From NCBI RefSeq assembly GCF_000003605.2, contig NW_003157882.1, positions 1-31,170 on the forward strand: a DNA stretch of 31,170 nucleotides, given 5' to 3'. The notes beneath the pieces are model-generated. The model made no database searches. It saw only the letters and a program-made list of their open reading frames with translations, and was not told the origin of the DNA. Position 1 is the stretch's first letter. Each line of letters starts with the position of its first letter. Position numbers and translations under genes: made by a program. Source of the DNA: Saccoglossus kowalevskii. Taxonomy: Eukaryota > Hemichordata > Enteropneusta > Harrimaniidae. Below are positions 24,060 through 31,170 of this stretch, one piece after another.

Positions 24060-25979
24060 CCTTGGGGTGATATTTGAAGTCCTCTTCAACACTACCTTCC
24101 TAATTGATTTGATATTTGTTATGTATGTACCTTGGGGTGGATATTAGAAGTCCTATTAAACACCACCTTCCCAATTGCTTTGATATTTGGTATGTATGTA
24201 CCTTGGGGTGGGTATTTGAAGTCCTCTTGAACACCACCTTCCCAATTGCTTTGATATTTGGTATGTATGTACCTTGGGGTGGATATTTGAAGTCCTCTTG
24301 AACACTACCTTCCCAATTGATTTGATATTTGTTATCTATGTACCTTGGGGTCGATATTTCAAGTCCTCTTAAACACTACCTTCCCAATTGATTTGATACA
24401 TGGTTTGTATGTACCTTGGGGTGGATATTTGAAGTCCTCTTAAACACTACCTTCCCAATTTATTTGATATTTGGTATGTATGTACCATGGGGTGAATATT
24501 TGAAGTCCTCTTCAACACTACCTTCCCAATTGCTTTGATATTTGGTATGTATGTATCTTGGGGTGAATATTTGAAGTCCTCTTCAACACTACCTTCCCAA
24601 TTGATTTGATATTTGGTATGTATGTACCTTGGGGTGGATATTTTAAGTCCTCTTGAACTCTACCTTCCCAATTGCTTTGATATTTGGTATGTATGTACCT
24701 TGGGGTGGATATTTGAAGTCCTCTTAAAAACTACCTTCCCAATTGATTTGATATTTGGTATGTATGTACCTTGCGGTGGATATTTGAGGTCCTCTTGAAC
24801 ACTAACTTCCCAATTGGTTTGATATTTGGTATGTATGTACCTTGGGGTGGATATTTGAAGTCCTCTTGAACACTAACTTCTCAATTGGTTTGATATTTGG
24901 TATGTATGTACCTTGGGGTGGATATTTGAAGTCCTCTTAAACACTACCTTCCCAATTGATTTTGATAGTTGGTATGTATGTATCTTGGGGTGGATATTTG
25001 AAGTCCTCTTGAACACCACCTTCCCAATTGCTCTGATACTTGGTATTATGTACCTTAGGGTGGATATTTGAAGTCCTCTTTAACACTACCTTCCCAATTG
25101 ATTTGATATTTGGTATTTATGTACCTTGGGGTGGATATTTGAAGTCCTCTTGAACACTACCTTTCCAATTGCTTTGATATTTGGGATATTTGAAGTTCTC
25201 TTAAACACTACCTTCCCAATTGATTTGATATTTGGTATGCATGTACATTGGGGTGGATATTTGAAGTCCTCTTAAACACTACCTTCCCAATTGATTTGAT
25301 ACTTGGTATGTATGTAGCTTGGGGTGGATATTTGAAGTCCTCTTCAAGACTACCTTCCCAAATGATTTGATATTTGGTATGTATGTACCTTGGTGTGGAT
25401 ATTTGAAATCCTCTTAAACACCACCTTCCCAATTGCTTTGATATTTGGTATGTATGTACCTTGGGATGGATATTTGAAGTCCTCTTAAACACCATTTCCC
25501 AATTGATTTGATATTTGGTATGTATGTACCTTGGGGTGGATATTTGAAATCCTCTTGAACACCACCTTCCCAATTGATTTGATATTTGGTATGTATGTAC
25601 CTTGGGGTGGATATTTGAAGTCCTCTTAAACACTACCTTTCCAATTGCTTTGATATTTGGTATGTATGTATCTTGGGGTGGATATTTGAAGTCCTCTTAA
25701 ACACTACCTTCCCAATTGCTTTGATATTTGGTATATATGTACCTTGGGGTGGATATTTGAAGTCCTCTTAAACACCACCTTCCCAATTGCTTTGATATTT
25801 GGTATGTATGTACCTTGGGGTGGATATTTGAAGTCCTCTTGAACACTACCTTCCCAATTGCTTTGATATTTGGTATGTATGTACCTTGGGGTGGATATTT
25901 GAAGTCCTCTTAAACACTACCTTCCCAATTGATTTGATACTTGGTATGTATGTAGCTTGGGGTGGATATTTGAAGTCCT
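24060..25979 (+). repeat. B-domain HOR copy 4 (cut at 3' end)
   Basis: The order agrees with copy 1 without the octamer duplication: GATACATGG, CCATGGGG, AATTGGTTTG twice, GGTATTATG, the 51-bp monomer at 25,183, CTTCAAGAC, CACCATTTCCC and CTTTCCAATTGC. It ends in a second GTAGCTTGG/CTTCAGAC pair near 25,950-25,990 and never reaches the GATGTTTGG series, so the last third of the unit is missing at the return to A-type sequence. Confidence 0.85.
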
Positions 25980-26110
25980 CTTCAGACTACCTTCCCAAAT
26001 GATTTGATATTTGTATGTATGTACCTTGGGGTGGATATTTGAAATCCTCTTAAACACTACCTCCAATTGAATTGATATTTGGTATGCATGTACCTTGGGA
26101 TGGATATTGA
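25980..26110 (+). repeat. B-to-A junction with small gaps
   Basis: Within 130 bp there are CTTCAGAC (one base lost against CTTCAAGAC), TTTGTATGTATG (one lost), CTACCTCCAATTG (three lost) and GGATATTGAAG (one lost). Upstream is B-type; downstream is the GAATTG/ATGCAT A-type monomer. This is either a genuine recombination scar or a false join with poor consensus. Confidence 0.78.
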
Positions 26111-26990
26111 AGTCCTCTTAAACACCACCTTCCCAATTGCTTTGATACTTGGTATGTATGTACCTTGGGGTGGATATTTGAAGTCCTCTTGAACACTGAC
26201 TTCCCAATTGATTTGATATTTGTTATGTATGTACCTTGGGGTCGATATTTCAAGTCCTCTTAAACACTACCTTCCCAATTGATTTGATACTTGGTATGTA
26301 TGTACCTTGGGGTGGATATTTGAAGTCCTCTTAAACACTACCTTCCCAATTGATTTGATATTTGGTATGTATGTACCTTGGGGTGGATATTTGAAGTCCT
26401 CTTGAACACCACCTTCCCAATTGATTTGATATTTGGTATGTATGTACATTGGGGTGGATATTTGAAGTCCTCTTAAACACTACCTTCCCAATTGAATTGA
26501 TATTTGGTATGCATGTACCTTGGGATGGATATTTGAAGTCCTCTTAAACACCACCTTCCCAATTGATTTGATATTTGGTATGTATGTACCTTGGGGTGGA
26601 TATTTGAAGTCCTCTTGAACACCACCTTCCCAATTGATTTGATATTTGGTATGTATGTACATTGGGGTGGATATTTGAAGTCCTCTTGAACACTACCTTC
26701 CCAATTGAATTGATACTTGGTATGTATGTACCTTGGGGTGGATATTTGAAGTCCTCTTAAACACTACCTTCCCAATTGATTTGATATTTGGTATGTATGT
26801 ACCTTGGGGTGGATATTTGAAGTCCTCTTGAACACCACCTTCCCAATTGATTTGATATTTGGTATGTATGTACATTGGGGTGGATATTTGAAGTCCTCTT
26901 AAACACTACCTTCCCAATTGAATTGATATTTGGTATGCATGTACCTTGGGATGGATATTTGAAGTCCTCTTAAACACCACCTTCCCAATT
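26111..26990 (+). repeat. A-type trimer block after the B domain
   Basis: It matches the start of the window from about 150 at offsets of 25,962-25,965 (GACTTCCC, GGTCGATATTTCAAG, then ATGCAT trimers). It continues with a trimer matching about 14,199-14,381 at offset 12,494. The last ATGCAT lies near 26,937. Confidence 0.84.
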
Positions 26991-27552
26991 GATTTTGAAA
27001 TTTGGTATGTATGTATCTTGGGGTGGATATTTGAAGTCCTCTTGAACACCACCTTCCCAATTGCTCTGATACTTGGTATTATGTACCTTAGGGTGGATAT
27101 TTGAAGTCCTCTTTAACACTACCTTCCCAATTGATTTGATATTTGGTATTTATTTACCTTGGGGTGGATATTTGAAGTCCTCTTGAACACTACCTTTCCA
27201 ATTGTTTTGATATTTGGGATATTTGAAGTTCTCTTAAACACTACCTTCCCAATTGATTTGATATTTGGTATGCATGTACATTGGGGTGGATATTTGAAGT
27301 CCTCTTAAACACTACCTTCCCAATTGATTTGATACTTGGTATGTATGTAGCTTGGGGTGGATATTTGAAGTCCTCTTCAAGACTACCTTCCCAAATGATT
27401 TGATATTTGGTATGTATGTACCTTGGGGTGGATATTTGAAATCCTCTTAAACACCACCTTCCCAATTGCTTTGATATTTGGTATGTATGTACCTTGGGAT
27501 GGATATTTGAAGTCCTCTTAAACACCATTTCCCAATTGATTTGATATTTGGT
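26991..27552 (+). repeat. B-type patch inside A-type sequence, copied from HOR copy 1
   Basis: Rare changes shared only with about 18,645-19,205 are GATTTTGAAATTTGG (26,991 and 18,645) and TATTTATTTACC (near 27,148 and 18,802). The 51-bp monomer (27,216 and 18,870) and following markers keep the same offset, 8346 bp. It ends at a GGTATGTACC monomer that has lost one TATG, and A-type sequence resumes at once. Confidence 0.87.
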
Positions 27553-28370
27553 ATGTACCTTGGGGTGGATATTTGAAGTCCTCTTAAACACTACCTGCCC
27601 AATTGATTTGGTATGTATGTACCTTGGGGTGGATATTTGAAGTCCTCTTAAACACCACCTTCCCAATTGCTTTGATATTTGGTATGTATATAACTTGGGG
27701 TGGATATTTGAAGTCCTCTTAAACACTACCTCCCCAATTGCTTTGATATTTGGTATGTATGTACCTTGGGGTGGATATTTGAAGTCCTCTTGAACACTCC
27801 CTTCCCAATTGATTTGATATTTGGTATGTATGTACCTTGGGGCGAATATATTTGAAGTCCTTTTGAACACTCCCTTCCCAATTGATTTGATATTTGGTAT
27901 GTATGTATGTACCTTGGGTGGATATTTGAAGTCCTCTTGAACACTTCCTTCCCAATTGATTTGATACTTGGTATGTATGTACCTTGGGGTGGATATTTGA
28001 AGTCCTCTTGAACACTACCGTCCCAGTTGCTTTGATACTTGTTATGTATGTACCTTGGGGTGAATATTTGAAGTCCTCTTGAACACTACCTTCCCAATTG
28101 ATTTGGTATCTATGTACCTTAGGGTGGATATTTGAAGTCCTCTTGAACACTACCTTCCTAATTGCTTTGATACTTGGTATGTATGTACCTAGGGGTGGAT
28201 TTTTGAAGTCCTCTTGAACACTACCTTCCCAATTGATTTGACATTTGGTATGTATGTACCTTAGGGTGGATATTTGAAGTCCTCTTCAACACTACCTTCC
28301 TAATTGATTTGATATTTGTTATGTATGTACCTTGGGGTGGATATTAGAAGTCCTATTGAACACCACCTTC
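27553..28370 (+). repeat. Fourth copy of the 64/73/70-bp variant block
   Basis: It contains the short monomer, GTATATAACTTGG, CTCCCC, GGGGCGAATATATTTG, ACCGTCCC, GGTATCTATG and GGATTTTTG in the same order as at about 3,980, 6,020 and 9,260. Private features are CTACCTGCCC and a TATG gain giving three TATG units at 27,896-27,913. Confidence 0.84.
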
Positions 28371-29100
28371 CCAATTGCTTTGATACTTGGTATGTATGTA
28401 CCTTGGGGTGGATATTTGAAGTCCTCTTGAACACTGCCTTCCCAATTGATTTGATATTTGTTATGTATGTACCTTGGGGTCGATATTTGAAGTCCTCTTA
28501 AACACTACCTTCCCAATTGATTTGATACTTGGTATGTATGTACCTTGGGGTGGATATTTGAAGTCCTCTTAAACACTACCTTCCCAATTGATTTGATATT
28601 TGGTATGTATGTACCTTGGGGTGGATATTTGAAGTCCTCTTGAACACCACCTTCCCAATTGATTTGATATTTGGTATGTATGTACATTGGGGTGGATATT
28701 TGAAGTCCTCTTAAACACTACCTTCCCAATTGAATTGATATTTGGTATGCATGTACCTTGGGATGGATATTTGAAGTCCTCTTAAACACCACCTTCCCAA
28801 TTGATTTGATACTTGGTATGTATATACCTTGGGGTGGATATTTGAAGTCCTCTTGAACACTACCTTCCCAATTGATTTGATATTTGGTATGTATGTACCT
28901 TGGGGTGGATATTTGAAGTCCTCTTAAACACTACCTTCCCAATTGATTTGATATTTGGTATGTATGTACCTTGCGGTGGATATTTGAAGTCCTCGTAAAC
29001 ACTACCTTCCCAATTGCTTTAATACTTGGTATGTATGTACCTTGGGGTGGATATTTGAAGTCCTCTTGAACACTACCTTCCCAATTGCTTTGATATTGGG
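28371..29100 (+). repeat. Copy of ~12,600-13,445 with one trimer fewer
   Basis: The offset to the earlier block is 15,869 up to about 28,690 and 15,656 after it. The 213-bp difference is one trimer. Shared markers include GTATATACC, GCGGTGG (CpG about 28,974) and GATATTGGG at 29,092. CTCGTAAAC near 28,994 is private. Confidence 0.84.
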
Positions 29101-31170
29101 TATGTATGTACTTGGGGTGGATATTTGAAGTCCTCTTGAACACTACCTTCCCAATTGATTTGATATTTGTTATGTATGTACCTTGGGGTGGATATTAGAA
29201 GTCCTATTGAACACCACCTTCCCAATTGATTTGATATTTGGTATGTATGTACTTTGGGGTGGATATTTGAAGTCCTCTTGAACACCACCTTCCCAATTGC
29301 TTTGATACTTGGTATGTATGTACCTTGGGGTGGATATTTGAAGGCCTCTTGAACACTACCTTCCCAATTGATTTGATATTTGTTATGTATGTACCTTGGG
29401 GTGGATATTTGAAGTCCACTTAAACACCACCTTCCCAATTGCTTTGATATTTGGTATGTATGTACCTTGGGGTGGATATTTGAAGTCCTCTTAAACACTA
29501 CCTTCCCAATTGATTTGATATTTGGTATGTATGTACCTTGGGGTGGATATTTGAAGTCCTCTTGAACACCACCTTCCCAATTGATTTGATATTTGGTATG
29601 TATGTACATTGGGGAGGATATTTGAAGTCCTCTTAAACACTACCTTCCCAATTGATTTGATATTTGGTATGCATGTACCTTGGGGTGGATATTTGAAGTC
29701 CTCTTAAACACCACCTTCCCAATTGATTTGATACTTGGTATGTATGTACCTTGGGGTGGATATTTGAAGTCCTCTTCAACACTACCTTCAAAATTGCTTT
29801 GATATTTGGTATGTATGTACCTTTTGGTGGATATTTGAAGTCCTCTTAAAAACTACCTTCCCAATTGATTTGATATTTGGTATGTATATACCTTGCGGTG
29901 GATATTTGAAGTCCTCTTGAACACAAACTTCCCAATTGGTTTGATATTTGGTATGTATGTACCTTGGGGTGGATATTTGAACTCCTCTTAAACACTACCT
30001 TCCCAATTGATTTGATATTAGGTATGTATGTACCTTGGGGTGGATATTTGAAGTCCTCTTAAACACCACCTTCCCAATTGATTTTGATATTTGGTATGTA
30101 TGTATCTTGGAGTGGATATTAGAAGTCCTATTGAACACCACCTTCCCAATTGCTTTGATATTTGGTATGTATGTACTTTGGGGTGGATATTTGAAGTCCT
30201 TTTGAACACTGCCTTCCCAATTGATTTGATATTTGTTATGTATGTACCTTGGGGTCGATATTTCAAGTCCTCTTAAACACTACCTTCCCAATTGATTTGA
30301 TATTTGGTATGTATGTACCTTGGGGTGGATATTTGAAGTCCACTTAAACACCACCTTCCCAATTGCTTTGATATTTGGTGTGTATGTACCTTGGGGTGGA
30401 TATTTGAAGTCCTCTTAAACACTACCTTCCCAATTGATTTGATATTTGGTATGTATGTACTTGGGGTGGATATTTGAAGTCCTCTTGAACACTACCTTCC
30501 CAATTGATTTGATATTTGTTATGTATGTACCTTGGGGTGGATATTAGAAGTCCTATTGAACACCACCTTCCCAATTGATTTGATATTTGGTATGTATGTA
30601 CTTTGGGGTGGATATTTGAAGTCCTCTTGAACACCACCTTCCCAATTGCTTTGATACTTGGTATGTATGTACCTTGGGGTGGATATTTGAAGTCCTCTTG
30701 AACACTACCTTCCCAATTGATTTGATATTTGTTATGTATGTACCTTGGGGTGGATATTTGAAGTCCACTTAAACACCACCTTCCCAATTGCTTTGATATT
30801 TGGTATGTATGTACCTTGGGGTGGATATTTGAAGTCCTCTTAAACACTACCTTCCCAATTGATTTGATATTTGGTATGTATGTACCCTGGGGTGGATATT
30901 TCAAGTCCTCTTGAACACCACCTTCCCAATTGATTTGATATTTGGTATGTATGTACATTGGGGTGGATATTTGACGTCCTCTTAAACACTACCTTCCCAA
31001 TTGATTTGATATTTGGTATGCATGTTCCTTGGGGTGGATATTTGAAGTCCTCTTAAACACCACCTTCCCAATTGATTTGATACTTGGTATGTATGTACCT
31101 TGGGGTGGATATTTGAAGTCCTCTTCAACACTACCTTTCAAAATTGCTTTGATATTTGGTATGTATGTAC
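29101..31170 (+). repeat. 3' block: ~690-bp segment repeated at 1349-bp spacing
   Basis: About 29,101-29,790 recurs at about 30,450-31,139, exactly 19 monomer lengths away, including a shared GTACTTGGGG base loss. Between them are a B-type patch (about 29,700-29,985, aligning with about 15,673-15,958 at offset 14,027 by TTCAAAATTGC, GTATATACCTTGCGG and CACAAACTTCCC) and a copy of about 15,250-15,560 (offset 14,880). The window ends mid-monomer. Confidence 0.85.

Larger units (their letters stand above)
1..31170 (+). repeat. 71-bp satellite tandem array spanning the whole window
   Basis: The same ~71-bp unit recurs without interruption from the first to the last base, always in the same orientation (about 31170/71, or 439 units). 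Taking the monomer to start at CTTCCCAATTG, the landmarks are a CAATTG palindrome at 6-11, GATATTTG at 16-23 and again at 45-52, GGTATGTATGTACC at 23-36, a G4 run at 39-42, GTCCTC at 55-60 and the variable segment CTTGAACACTAC at 60-71. Consensus composition counted by hand is A16 T28 G15 C12, with no CpG. No unique sequence flanks or interrupts it, and both ends are cut inside the array. The unit is not a recognised transposon end, rRNA spacer or telomere repeat. It is satellite DNA of an unidentified eukaryote, either centromeric, pericentromeric, subtelomeric or an interstitial heterochromatic block; the sequence alone does not decide which. Confidence 0.98.

Noticed and set aside
27241-27870. 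209-codon open reading frame on the - strand, and similar ones at 11,671-12,282, 29,073-29,609 and 30,422-30,958
   Set aside because: They are read straight through satellite monomers, shift frame with every 71-bp unit, have no start context or unique sequence, and exist in many shifted versions. Low stop density of the monomer explains them.
1-31170. CRISPR array
   Set aside because: The repetition is the whole 71-bp unit. There are no unique spacers between constant repeats and no cas genes.
1-31170. Centromere protein B box or telomere repeat
   Set aside because: The CENP-B box needs CpG-containing motifs (TTCG and CGGG), which the monomer lacks. No TTAGGG- or TTTAGGG-type runs occur in tandem. 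TTAGGG occurs only as part of the CTTAGGG variant, once per monomer.
1-31170. Transposon or long terminal repeat structure
   Set aside because: No terminal inverted repeats, target duplications, poly(A) tails or coding remnants were seen. Every part is the same satellite in one orientation.
1-31170. G-quadruplex potential from the GGGG run in each monomer
   Set aside because: G runs are about 67 bp apart, far too distant for an intramolecular quadruplex.
1-31170. Repeat protein gene (a large tandem-repeat protein in domain A)
   Set aside because: The repeat unit is not a multiple of three; length variants of 51, 64, 70 and 73 bp and one-base indels disrupt every frame repeatedly; no frame stays open beyond about 600 bp.
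1-31170. Half-nucleosome phasing (2 x 71 = 142 bp)
   Set aside because: The arithmetic is suggestive, but nothing in the sequence shows a nucleosome-positioning signal at that period; 51- and 64-bp units would break the phase.

Overview
The whole window is one uninterrupted head-to-tail tandem array of a single AT-rich monomer of 71 bp, roughly 440 copies, all in the same orientation. It runs off both ends of the window. I find no protein-coding gene, RNA gene, transposon, CRISPR array or unique sequence in it. This is eukaryotic satellite (long-minisatellite) DNA; nothing suggests a bacterial, phage or organellar origin. I do not recognise the monomer, so I name neither a species nor a chromosomal location. 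The consensus monomer has 38% GC, a strong strand skew (28 T against 16 A on the + strand) and no CpG dinucleotide. That is what one expects of an old, methylated, transcriptionally quiet repeat in a CpG-methylating genome such as a plant or vertebrate, but this is inference.

The array is not homogeneous. Monomers fall into recurring sequence variants, arranged as a patchwork of higher-order repeats (HORs). About 1-15,600 (domain A) is built from 213-bp trimers, 355-bp pentamers, a 277-bp tetramer, a ~418-bp hexamer and a 639-bp nonamer. These blocks are re-used at constant long-range offsets (6336, 2041, 5275 and 10,565 bp). About 15,600-26,000 (domain B) is a different subfamily organised as a ~2,246-bp HOR. 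One copy carries an internal 546-bp octamer duplication, one lacks about 900 bp and one lacks a single monomer. About 26,000-31,170 returns to A-type blocks. Two patches of B sequence sit inside that region: ~26,990-27,550, whose closest source is ~18,644-19,204, and ~29,700-29,985, whose closest source is ~15,673-15,958.

Recurrent length variants act as landmarks: a 51-bp monomer (20-bp internal deletion), a 64-bp monomer (7-bp deletion), a 73-bp monomer (+2) and TATG slippage alleles. Several short intervals (4,430-4,520, 8,370-8,640, 9,770-10,140 and 25,980-26,110) are packed with one-base indels that sister copies lack. At least one falls exactly on a domain boundary, so the assembly there should be doubted before any biology is read into it.

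The - strand carries long open stretches, up to 209 codons. They arise because the monomer happens to have only one stop triplet per unit on that strand and because 71 is not divisible by 3. I treat them as chance. I did not find a novel gene system; what deserves attention is the array's architecture and its record of unequal exchange and conversion.
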